DNA from: Rehmannia glutinosa | Taxonomy: Eukaryota; Streptophyta; Magnoliopsida; Lamiales; Orobanchaceae | DNA: 64,000 bases | NCBI GenBank assembly: GCA_016081115.2 | Contig: CM071932.1 | Span: forward strand, 53,890,659 to 53,954,658 | Direction: 5' to 3' | Notes under the pieces: model-generated | The model's database searches: none | What the model was told of the DNA's origin: nothing | The model's input: only the letters and a program-made list of their open reading frames with translations | Translations under genes and position numbers: made by a program | Part shown: positions 53,545 to 63,541 of the stretch, in pieces | Numbering within the stretch: the first letter of the stretch is position 1 | Layout of the letters: each line of letters begins with the position of its first letter

Positions 53545-54642
53545 ATTTCAATGAAAAGTGTGGATAGGACCTGTATCACTGTGGGGGTGGCGGTGGGTAG
53601 TGGCCCTGGGAGATATGCCAATTCTCGATCCGCTGTAATGTCTGCAATATCTCCAACTCCCGCTGCTCGTGTGTTTGGTACCACAAACTCTGGGCTTGGT
53701 ACCTTTGCTCCTGGACTTCTCGAAAGCACTAAAGTCTTCTCTATGTTGTCGCAAGCTTTCCTCAAAGGCACAGAATCTATCATGATCGTACTGTCCCCCA
53801 CGCTCCTCGCCTTGGCGAGAGCTCTCTGGAATATCGATTCCCCTACTTGGGCCGCCCTGCTCGAAGCCTCCCTGCTAGAAGCCCTGCTCGAATCCCCTCT
53901 CATGCCTATCATACTCCTGCGCCTCCATCACCAAGTCCTCTTCGTTGGGAAACCCGGCTACCCTTCGCCTCTTTCGTGCCGCCAAACCCTGCATGATTCT
54001 GATATGCTCCTCAGAGTACGTAAGCCAGTTGATTTGGTTGTCAACCACAGTTGTGAGCTGCGGGTTAGGAAGGGGAAACACAGACCCGACTTTTTGTGGA
54101 AAACAGAGGATATTCTCCTCATTGCTGATGATCTTCATGGTGTGAAGGGCGCTCAAGTTGATGCTTCGGCTGCCTGCTAATGGCTCCATATGGCTTATGT
54201 CAACCTCGAAATGCCGCGCAATGGGGGTTATCATTCCCTAAATTAAGATTGTCCCCACATCATGCTGTTGTATGTAGATGACGTGTTCCACAAAGTATGC
54301 CGCCATGTTATAAGGGGTGCGAGTGAGCATATACCATAGTAGGTATAACTCCTTCACTTGCATACCCCCGTTGTTGTACCGGGTGAATACCGAGTGGGCC
54401 GTGACCTTTTGAATATAACGGAAGATAGGGTTGCGGAGTGACGATGCTTTGGAAGTGCGTGCGGCATATTGCATGAGGCCGGTTTCGGGGGTTTCTGTCA
54501 ACAACCGCCAGAATTCATGCGCGTTGTAATTTTCAGCCATTCGGTACAGGGCGTCGGATGGTACCCCATAAATTTGATTCAGTTCGGCGATCGTGATTTC
54601 CCGCCATACGTTGCCCATCCTGAAGTGGATTTTCTGAGGCTC
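53545..54642 (-). pseudogene. Athila-like gag-like gene, part 2 (downstream of the Sirevirus)
   Basis: Continues in frame from 63218. Blocks: WREITIAELNQIYGVPSDAL, VKELYLLWYMLTRTPYNMAA, ITPIARHFEVDISHMEPLAG, then a charged tail with FEESLRQHREDFSAFEKSRS. This gag-like (ORF1) protein would package element RNA. In-frame TAG stops are at 54238-54240 and 53875-53877. The gene was split by the 8.57-kb Sirevirus; one copy of the 5-bp TSD restores the reading frame exactly. No pol follows it, only non-coding DNA and the PPT. Confidence 0.65.
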
Positions 54643-54647
54643 GTTTC

Positions 54648-55943
54648 TGTTAGTTCAAGTGGCTACAATAATCTAGAGGGGGGGTGAATAGATTATGCCG
54701 ATTTTTTTCGCAAATCACCCTCTTTTTCGAAACAACGAGTAAATAACAAAAATGTAAATGCGGAAAATAAACAACACTCGTTGATTTAAAGAGGTTCAAC
54801 CCACCTAGGGCCTAATCCTCTACCACCCCAAAGATATCTCCGGGGATGGATTTCAAAAAGAAAAAGATTTTATTAATTTACCAAAAATTAATACAACACC
54901 TTGAGGATTACCACAACCCTCTTTCACCACTTTGAGGATTACCACAATCCTCTTACACCACCTTGAGGATTACCACAACCCTCTTACAACACCTTTGAAG
55001 ATTACCACAACCTTCAAACACCTATCACCTAGATCACCCAAGTGTATTCTTACCACAAGAATACTCACAAGGATGTCTTGTGTTGAATGATGACCAAAAT
55101 CAAGATTACAACTCAATAATGATTGATACAATATGAGTACAAGTGTAATCAAGAATTGAAAGCCTAGACCTCAAATAAGTGCAAGTGAAAGTGTTTAGGC
55201 TAATACAACAAGATATATGAAAGTGTTTGCTTAATTGCTCTTTGCTTGTATATAGTGTGTTGTATCTTGTTGCTTGAATGAAGCCTCTATTTATAGGAGA
55301 GGTCTTGGCTTTGATTTCCAGACATTGGCTCCTCCTTGGAAAGTGATTTGCTGCAAAAGAAACCATTTAAAATCATCAATATAGTTGTTAGAAATCAATC
55401 CCACAAAATAGGGAAAAGCTGTCTGAAAATGCAACGGATAGTTTGCTGATAAACATGGGGTTCGACCGGTCGCGCAGAGATAAGATTGAAATTGAATTTT
55501 GCGAATTTTTACACAGGGGGACCGGTCGAAGGGGGGTGCGACCGGTCGCCCTTAGCTGTGACCGGTTGCCGCTTGCGTTTTTACGAAACAGAGAAGTCGG
55601 AACAAAAATCCAACTTGCAGTGCAATTCGCCCGGCCGACCGGCCGGTCGACCACACCGGTCGCCCACCTGGTCGGCCGTCATCGCCCGCCTGTTTTTCTT
55701 ACGTCCCATTTTCTGTTTCTTAGCTCAACTCAGTGCGGGTTGCCTATAGGGCGACCGGTCGAGCTGAAACAAATGTGTTGTCCAATTGTAAATCGAATAT
55801 AAACTTCAAGAAATACTCCGAAAAATAGTAAAAACATTTTAGATCGATCGGAAGTGTTGGGACAACATTTAGGGACATTGTTTTGGTATAAAAACTCATT
55901 TGAACAAAATCATCAAAATCATGATAAAAACATTTATCTAACA
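54648..55943 (-). repeat. 3' LTR of the complete Sirevirus
   Basis: TATA box (minus CTATAAATAG) at 55287-55296; GAGGATTACCACAACCCTCTT-like short tandem repeats at 54895-55015; GC-rich ACCGGTCG block at 55455-55760. Confidence 0.95.
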
Positions 55944-56397
55944 AACTCCCCCTTTTGATGATTACAAACCAAAACAATTTTCAAGAGGACGATTTCAAAA
56001 AAGCGGAATAATTTTCCGGTTTATGAGTAAACTATCCGTTTAAAAACATTTTACAAAAGCTCCCCCTATCAACAAGCACATTAATAAGAAATATTGCATA
56101 AGCTAGAAGCACAAGCTTTTACAAAATAAACAACAACTCCATGAGCTTAGAAGCTCCCCCTGTCACAAATACTTATAATCCATGCAAACAAGTTCATCAA
56201 GCAACAATTGGACTAAAAATAAATCACAACTTATGGCTTTTATGAGCCATAGCTTATAGCTTTTATTACGAGCTTTTTATTAGCTTCTTTGAGCTAACGA
56301 GCCATTTTCCTGTTTCGCCATAGCTTATAGCTTTTATTACGAGCTTTTTATTAGCTTCTTTGAGCTAACGAGCCATTTTCCTGTTTCTCCCCCTTTG
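55944..56397 (-). promoter_or_regulatory. Four polypurine tracts (multi-PPT)
   Basis: Minus AGGGGGAG tracts at 55944-55956, 56059-56068, 56152-56163 and 56386-56397. The first abuts the LTR and should prime plus-strand DNA. Confidence 0.8.
56246..56387. repeat. Perfect 71-bp tandem duplication
   Basis: 56246-56316 and 56317-56387 appear identical. The pol-less relative has a single copy at about 716-787, so the duplication is specific to this lineage. Confidence 0.85.
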
Positions 56398-56399
56398 GA

Positions 56400-57199
56400 A
56401 TCATCAAAAAGAATGTTAGGATGTTAAAAACATCATACAAGTATATCAAAGTGCGCCAAAGAGACAATTTATCAACCGTTCGAGGAGATAAGCTTATAAT
56501 CCAAAAAAAATGTGAGAAATGTATCATTTGATATCCATAAGCTCGTTTAAGTGTCAAGACATGATCGCAATGAGTATAGAAGACTTTTGGAAGCGAGAGA
56601 ATCATGTAGAAGTTGAAATTTTCATTGTGACATTTCATCGAACACATTGTGGGCGTGAAAAATAAAAAGAGTTGTATATAGCCCTTGTAAAAGATCCAAG
56701 CCAAAAAATTGCATCACCAATTCACATCAAACATCATACAATACAACATAATAACTAAGCTCATCAAGATCATAAGCAAAAAATATCAAGAAATATACAA
56801 GAAAGCCATAAACTCAAGGGTTCAACCCATTTGAGAAAAGTAAGGAAAATTCTTACCATTTGATCGGAAAAGATGAGCAATGATGATGATAAACATGCTA
56901 TATAAGGTCCAAGATATGAATTGAATGCATGAAAATCAATTTTGAGTGAAAATTGTGTGCATTTGGCAAAGGGGACGAAAAATGGCAAAAAGAAGTGAAA
57001 ATAACAAACGCTGAAGACAGAACGAACTTAAACCAAAATTTGGCCTAGGGCGACCGGTCGGCGTTGAGGGGCGACCGGTTGCCCTCAACCTCTTCACCAT
57101 TTGTTTTGTCAAATTTTTCAAAATCCGAATTTTCAACCAAAAATCCGATTTTTCGCCCCTAAGTTTTAAAAACATGCAAAATGCAAACGTAGACCTCAT
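56400..57199. other. Post-pol region without env-like gene
   Basis: No ORF with recognisable domain between RNase H and the PPTs. GCGACCGGTCG repeats occur at about 57048-57085. Confidence 0.5.
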
Positions 57200-57909
57200 T
57201 CAATATGCATTATGCCTAACCGAGCTCGTATTGACGCAAAAAGACTCGGAAGTTAGCGGTTTTGTAAAAATGTCCGCTAATTGATCTTGAGATGGCACAA
57301 ACGATATCTCAATTTTTCGTTTTGAAACACAATCCCTTAGAAAATGATGTCGAATCTCAATATGTTTAGTACGGTTATGATGAACCGGGTTTTGAGCAAT
57401 ATTTATAGCGGATATATTATCACAAAAGATAGGTACGTTTTCAAAAGAGCATTTGTAATCCGCTAAGGTTTGTTTCATCCAAAGAAGTTGAGTACAACAA
57501 AATGCGGCGGAAATATATTCGGCTTCGTTTAAGAGAAACACATTTTGCTTCTTTGAAAACCATGAAACTAGGCAATCGCCTAAAAATTGACATGATCCTA
57601 AGTACTTTTCCGATCATCAATATTACCCGCATAGTCCGAATCACTATAACCTTTAAGAGAAAAATTTTCATTCTTTGGATAAAATAAACCATATTGAATA
57701 GTGCCTTTCAAATATCGAAAAATCCGTTTAACGGCACTCATATGAGATTCTTTTGGATTGCTTTGAAAACGAGCACATAGGCATACGGCATGAAGAATGT
57801 CCGGTCTACTAGCGGTTAAATAAAGTAAACTACCAATCATACCTCGATACTTGGATTCATCAACCGTCTTGCCTTTTTCATCTTTGTCAATTTTGACATT
57901 GGTTGCCAT
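57200..57909 (-). pseudogene. pol: Sirevirus RNase H
   Basis: Frames 57909-57598 and 57541-57200. Seen: RGMIGSLLYLTASRPDI, FRYLKGTIQYGLFYP, GYSDSDYAGNIDDRKST, then after a shift NEAEYISAAFCCTQLLWMKQ, FCDNISAINIAQNPVHHNRT and KHIEIRHHFLRDC, ending QDQLADIFTKPL. Catalytic acidic residues are present; one frameshift splits the domain. Confidence 0.9.
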
Positions 57910-58662
57910 AGAGTCGAGACGGTTCTTCCTTCTTCAATGCCGAACTTCTTCAAAAGTTCTTTTGTATACTTTGATTGCGAAATATAAATACCTTCTTGGC
58001 ATTGCTTAATTTGAAGTCCAAGGAAGAAATTTAGCTCCCCCATCATACTCATCTCGAATTCACCTTGCATTAACTTGGAGAATTTCTTGCACAAAGAATC
58101 ATTAGTAGCACCAAAGATAATATCATCAACATATATTTGCACAAGTAAACAATCTTGCCCTTTTTCAAAAACAAATAGAGTTGTATCAACTTTACCTCTT
58201 ATAAAACCATTTTGTAAAAGAAACGAACTAAGTCTATCATACCATGCACGGGGTGCTTGTTTTAAACCATACAAGGCCTTTTAAGTTTATAAACATCATT
58301 AGGCCTAGAAAAATTTTCAAACCCCGGAGGTTGTTTTACATAGACTTCTTCTTGAATAATACCATTTAAGAAGGCGGATTTAACATCCATTTGGTAAAGT
58401 TTGAAATTTTTAAAGCAAGAATAGGCAAGCAAAATACGAATAGCTTCTAAACGTGCTACGGTGCAAAAGTTTCATCATAGTCAATACCTTCTTCTTGACA
58501 ATACCCTTGAGCCACTAACCTTGCCTTATTTCGAACAATGTTGCCTTGATCATCAAGTTTGTTCCGGAAAACCCATTTTGTGCCAATAATGGTTTGAGAA
58601 GGAGGACAAGGTACCAATTCCCATACATCATTTCTTTCAAATTGATTCAACTCCTCTTGCAT
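57837..58662 (-). pseudogene. pol: Sirevirus reverse transcriptase
   Basis: Pieces 58662-58456 (WVFRNKLDDQGNIVRNKARL, GIDYDETFAP) and 58274-57837 (MYGLKQAPRAWYDRLSSFLL, YVDDIIFGATND, LNFFLGLQI). The stretch 58455-58275 between them carries the first catalytic-Asp motif in another frame (a DVKSAFLN-type segment around 58390). At least two indels break the frame. YVDD active site intact. Confidence 0.9.
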
Positions 58663-58756
58663 CTCTAGAAACCAATCCTCATCCTCAATAGCTTCTTTAG
58701 CATTTTTAGGCTCTTTTTGAGAAATAAGAGCTTTCTCGGCAAAGTTTCTTGAGTCA

Positions 58757-59676
58757 TTACTTTATCAAGGGGATCACCAATAATAAGATCTTTTGGGTGA
58801 TCTCCTTAAATTTCAATGCAACGGGAAGATCCGAGATATCACCTCTATCTTCTTGAGGACCATTTGAAGTGGACGGTTGATCATTTGATGTACACGGTTG
58901 ATTATCAATTTGAACAATTTGTTCAATAATATCTTCCTCATCACTTTCATCATTAGGAATTCTTTCAACTCCCGAAGCTTCATTGAATTTAACATGGATG
59001 GATTCTTCAACAACTCCACTAGTCTTATTGTAAACCCGATATGCTTTGCTTTTTGTTGAATATCCCATAAATATCCCTTCATCGGCCTTAGGATCAAGTT
59101 TGTCCAATTGATCCTTGGTATTCAAAATAAAGCATTTACAACCAAATATTTTGAAATAACTAATATTTGGAGTTCTACCTTTCCAAAGCTCATATGGAGT
59201 TTTATTTATTTTAGGACGAATATAAACTCGGTTAATGACATAGCAAGCGGTACTTATGGCTTCGGCCCAAAAATACTTTGGAAGTGAAAATTCATTGAGC
59301 ATGGACCGACTCATTTCTTGTAATGTTCGATTTTTCCGTTCGGCTACTCCATTTTGTTGAGGTGTCCTTGGAGCCGAGAAATTATGAGCATATCCTTTGG
59401 TTTCACAAAATACTCTAAATTCACCGTCAAATTCTCCACCTCGATCGCTTGAATAGACTTGATAGTATCTTCTTTTTCATTCTCAATAAGTCTACACAAC
59501 TTAACAAACTCATTAACGACATCGTTTTTATTGGTAAGAAAAAGAGCCCAAGTATATCTCGAATAATCATCGACTATAACAAAAGTGTAATGTTTTCCAC
59601 TTAGACTAGCCGTACCAATATCCCCCGTACAAATCAAGGTGAAGCATTTGTAGGGGTTTGGTTGTGGAAATTTCAT
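58757..59676 (-). pseudogene. pol: Sirevirus integrase
   Basis: Frames 59676-59344 (FVIVDDYSRYTWALFLTNKN) and 59314-58757 (LPKYFWAEAISTACYVINRV, TPYELWKGRTPNISYFKIFG, GIFMGYSTKSKAYRVYN). The middle of the core (SDRGGEF-type block near 59430) is in a third frame. The C-terminal part is followed by an acidic linker DESDEEDIIEQIVQ. Confidence 0.9.
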
Positions 59677-60229
59677 TTTTGGGCTTAAAACTACTTTTAA
59701 CTAATTTGTTCTTTTGACAAGTGTCACATAAGCCAAGATTTTCAAAATTCAATTTGGGTAGTCCTTTCACATGTTGGTTTTTGTAAATATTTTTCAAATT
59801 CTTGTATCCAACATGTCCAAGTCGCCTATGCCATAAACTAGTTAAATCATTATTGGCGACTAAACAAGAAACATTTTGACTCACCAAATCACTTGTACAA
59901 ATTTTGTAAAGATTGCCTTTTCTATTTGCTTCACAAATAATTTCACCATTTTTAAGAATAAGGCATTTTTCTTTATTAAAGGAAACATCATATTTTGAAT
60001 CACAAAGTTGGCTAACACTTATCAAATTAAACTTAAGCCCTTCAACTAATAGAACATTACTAAGAGAGAAAGAAGAGTTACCAATTTCTCCATTTCCAAG
60101 AATTTTTCCTTTGCCATTGCTTAACATGACCATACCCTCTTCTTGGAGCTTGATGTTGGTAAAAAGTTCTCTCCTCCCGGTCATATGGCGTGAACATCTG
60201 CTGTCCACGAGCCATTTTGAATCTTCCAT
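59606..60229 (-). pseudogene. pol: Sirevirus protease and GAG-pre-integrase, active site altered
   Basis: KWLVDSRCSRHMTG replaces the conserved DSG of the aspartic protease by DSR; the catalytic Asp stays but the Gly change should abolish activity. Then LKFNLISVSQLCDSKYDVSF, LWHRRLGHVGYKNLKNIYKN and CDTCQKNKLVKSSF (GAG-pre-integrase and integrase zinc region). The first about 150 bases overlap the end of gag in the +1 frame. Confidence 0.85.
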
Positions 60230-61861
60230 TGTGGTTATGGCCCCTATTATCTACAAAAGAATTCTTTTTAGGTACCCTATAATTTTGGGGTCCATGGGGG
60301 TTAGTCTTGAGACCTTTGGGTCTCCAAACATGTCTTGAGCTATTTCTCAATTTGCAATTATTAGCATAATGTCCAACTTTGCCACAATAAAAACAAGTAG
60401 GAGTATTATAATTATTAGCACGTACAAAAGTCGGACCTTGGTTATTTTTCTTAAAAACACTTTGAAATGGCTTATAACCAAGTCCCGATTTGGAATGCTC
60501 ACCTCTTTGTGCATCTAAAATTTTTGTGACTTTATCCGTACTTATGTTGAAACGATGCACGTCATTTTTCAAACATTCAATATCTTTTGTGAGCAATTCC
60601 TTTTCGGTTTCAAGAGAATGAATTCTAGTAAGAGTAAGAGCATGAGCTTTGTCTAGAGATTCATAAGAGGTAAATAATTTTCCCTTTTCAACCTTAATCT
60701 CCTTATGCTCCTTTTTCAAATTTTTGTATTTAACGATTAAATTTTGAAACTCAATTTGCAATTCATCAAAATCACATTGCAAGTCATCAACTATGGAGGA
60801 AGTAGAAGAATTTGAGTGTACCTCATTGTTTTCATCGTCTATAGCCATGAGACCGTGTTCGGTTTCTCCTTCCTCATCGGTTGTTTCGAGTAGTTCATCC
60901 CATGTTTTGACTTCCGCATTTAGAGCCTTCTTTTTTGTGAAAGGCTTCCTTTTCTTTTGCTCCTCTTCATCGAGCTTTGGGCAATCGGCAATGAAGTGCC
61001 CGGTTTTCCGCATTTAAAGCAAGCATTATCTCTTGGTTTTCTTGCTTTATTTTTATTCACAAATTTTGCAAATTTTCGAACAAGTGCGGCCGTCTCCTCA
61101 TCATCATCATCATTATCATAGTATGCATTATTAGAAGAAGAAGCAAGACCTTTAGGAATAATTTGCATACCCGATTGATTTGTGGATGGTTTGGAATTTT
61201 TCCTCTCCTTGAGATAGACTTCATAGATGAGTAGGTTTCCAATAAGCTCATCAAACTTGAGTGTCTCAAGATTTTGTGCCTCCGTGATTGCCGTTACTTT
61301 TTCGGACCATGAGCCGGGAAGTGCATTTAGTACCTTGGTCACCTTGTCTTCTTCGGAGATGACTTTGCCGAGGGCCACAAGAGGATTGACAATATTGTCA
61401 AGCCTTTCCACCATTTTGGAGATGCTTTCGCCATCATACATGTTAAAGTTTTCGAAGTCTTTAACAAGCATGGTCTTTCTTGCTTGCTTGACTTTCTTAG
61501 TCCCTTCATAGATTGTCTCCAATTTTTCCCAAACCTCATGTGCCGACCTTATGCCTCTTATGCGATTGTACTCGGTGGCGGTAAGAGAACAATGCAAAAT
61601 ATTTAAGGCCTTACCGTTTAGAGAAAAAGCCTTCTTGTCGTTTTCATCAAACTCCTTGAAAGGTTTAGGAGCCAAGGTGCCATCCTCCGATTTCTTTGTT
61701 GGTTGATCAACTCCTTCAATGACCACATTCCAAATGTCGAACACGCACCCTTGTAGGAAACACTCCATACGGTCTTTCCAAAATGCGTAGTTGTTGGCGT
61801 CGAATAGTGGTGGCTTATTGGTAGAGGCGCCGGTGGTGAGATGAGCATCATTTGTAGCCAT
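60078..61861 (-). pseudogene. gag: Sirevirus Gag, one frameshift
   Basis: Frames 61861-60920 and 61013-60078. N-terminal part: FWKDRMECFLQGCVFDIWNV, then the UBN2 core (FENFNMYDGESISKMVERLD, LNALPGSWSEKVTAITEAQN). The first zinc knuckle CFKCGK-GH-C is cut by a one-base shift near 60995. Then a coiled-coil region (LETEKELLTKDIECLKND), a second knuckle CFYCGKVGHYANNC and a basic tail ending WQRKNSWKWRNW. It forms the virus-like particle in such elements. The start is 58 bases from the LTR. Without the shift it would be about 580 residues. Confidence 0.9.
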
Positions 61862-61904
61862 GGATCTTTCCTCTTTACTCGGAACGAGCTAGCCAAAGAG
61901 TTTG

Positions 61905-61916
61905 GCTTTGATACCA
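61905..61916 (-). promoter_or_regulatory. Primer binding site, initiator-Met tRNA
   Basis: Minus TGGTATCAAAGC, two bases inside the 5' LTR end. Confidence 0.85.
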
Positions 61917-61918
61917 CT

Positions 61919-63217
61919 TGTTAGTTCAAGTGGCTACAATAATCTAGAGGGGGGGTGAATAGATTATGCCGATTTTTTTCGCAAATCACCCTCTTTTTCG
62001 AAACAACGAGTAAATAACAAAAATGTAAATGCGGAAAATAAACAACACTCGTTGATTTAAAGAGGTTCAACCCACCTAGGGCCTAATCCTCTACCACCCC
62101 AAAGATCTCCTGGGATGGGTTTCAAAAAGAAAAAGATTTTATTAATTTACCAAAAATTAATACAACACCTTGAGGATTACCACAACCCTCTTTCACCACT
62201 TTGAGGATTACCACAATCCTCTTACACCACCTTGAGGATTACCACAACCCTCTTACAACACCTTTGAAGATTACCACAACCTTCAAACACCTATCACCTA
62301 GATCACCCAAGTGTATTCTTACCACAAGAATACTCACAAGGATGTCTTGTGTTGAATGATGACCAAAATCAAGATTACAACTCAATAATGATTGATACAA
62401 TATGAGTACAAGTGTAATCAAGAATTGAAAGCCTAGACCTCAAATAAGTGCAAGTGAAAGTGTTTAGGCTAATACAACAAGATATATGAAAGTGTTTGCT
62501 TAATTGCTCTTTGCTTGTATATAGTGTGTTGTATCTTGTTGCTTGAATGAAGCCTCTATTTATAGGAGAGGTCTTGGCTTTGATTTCCAGACATTGGCTC
62601 CTCCTTGGAGAGTGATTTGCTGCAAAAGAAACCATTTAAAATCATCAATATAGTCATTTAGAAATCAATCCCACAAAATAGGGAAAAGTCATTCTAAAAT
62701 GCAACGGATAGTTTGTTTGATAAACATGGGGTTCGGCCGTCGTCGCGAGAGATAAGATTGAAATTGAATTTTGCGAATTTTTACACAGGGGACCGGTCGA
62801 AGGGGGTGCGACCGGTCGCCTTTAGTCAGGACGACGGTTGCCGCTTGACGTTTTTACGAAACAGAGAAGTCTGAACAAAAATCCAACTTGCAGTGTGCAG
62901 CCGCCCGGCCGGTCGATCGGTCGACCACACCGGTCGCCCACCTGGTCGACCGGCCGCCCGCCTTTTTTCTTACGTCCCATTTTCTGTTTCTTAGCTCAAC
63001 TCAGTGCGGGTTGCCCTATAGGGCGACCGGTGAGAGCCTGAAACAAATGTGTTGTCCAATTTTAAATCGAATATAAACTTCAAGAAATACTCCGAAAAAT
63101 AGTAAAAACATTTTAGATCGATCGGAAGTGTTGGGACAACATTTAGGGACATTGTTTTGGTATAAAAACTCATTTGAACAAAATCATCAAAATCATGATA
63201 AAAACATTTATCTAACA
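61919..63217 (-). repeat. 5' LTR of the complete Sirevirus
   Basis: Near-identical to 54648-55943 over the TATA side (61919-62640), but different at many places in the GC-rich block (62725-63045). TATA box (minus CTATAAATAG) at 62556-62565. Confidence 0.95.
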
Positions 63218-63541
63218 GTTTCTTGGTCGCGTTTCCATAACCTGGATGGTGCTTAAGAATTCGAGTGTGAGTATCTTGTATGTTGGCCACCGCCCTTGCA
63301 TGAAAGCGGTCCAACCAACTCGTTCAAACATTTGCCACACCTCCTCGTGTATCCCGAGAGTTTCGGTACACTCATCATCGGCATAGCGTGTGGGAATGTA
63401 ATCACGAGTGATGAGCCAGTTCCATCGCTCCATTATATCGTGCTCGGTGAAAGTGAGTCCATAGGCACGCGGGTGGTTTGGGTCGAACTCCCGAGCGGGT
63501 CTCCTCAAACGTCCTCCCCGACTTCTTTGTGGTTCGGCCAT
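63218..63541 (-). pseudogene. Athila-like gag-like gene, part 1 (N-terminal, upstream of the Sirevirus)
   Basis: Starts MAEPQRSRGGRLRRPAREFD and runs through DIMERWNWLITRDYIPTRYA and FERVGWTAFMQGRWP to the Sirevirus junction, where the frame runs into the LTR. ATG at 63541 chosen because it starts a basic leader typical of gag-like proteins. Part 2 is at 53545-54642. Confidence 0.65.

Larger units (their letters stand above)
54643..63222 (-). mobile_element. Complete Sirevirus (Copia) insertion with TSD GTTTC
   Basis: Element 54648-63217 (8570 bp) with LTRs of 1296 and 1299 bp, TG...CA ends (TGTTAG / CTAACA), and the 5-bp TSD GTTTC at 54643-54647 and 63218-63222. On the minus strand: 5' LTR, primer site, gag with two zinc knuckles, protease, integrase, RT, RNase H, a 1.2-kb tail with four PPTs, 3' LTR. 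YVDDIIFGAT in RT, multi-PPT and gag type place it in the Sirevirus lineage. All domains are present but the frame is broken about eight times. Confidence 0.95.

Noticed and set aside
53434..54180. 248-residue plus-strand ORF
   Set aside because: Antisense shadow of the gypsy gag-like gene; no domain of its own.
55443..55802. Arg/Pro-rich plus-strand ORFs in the Sirevirus LTRs
   Set aside because: Translation of the CG-rich palindromic block; disrupted in the sister LTR.
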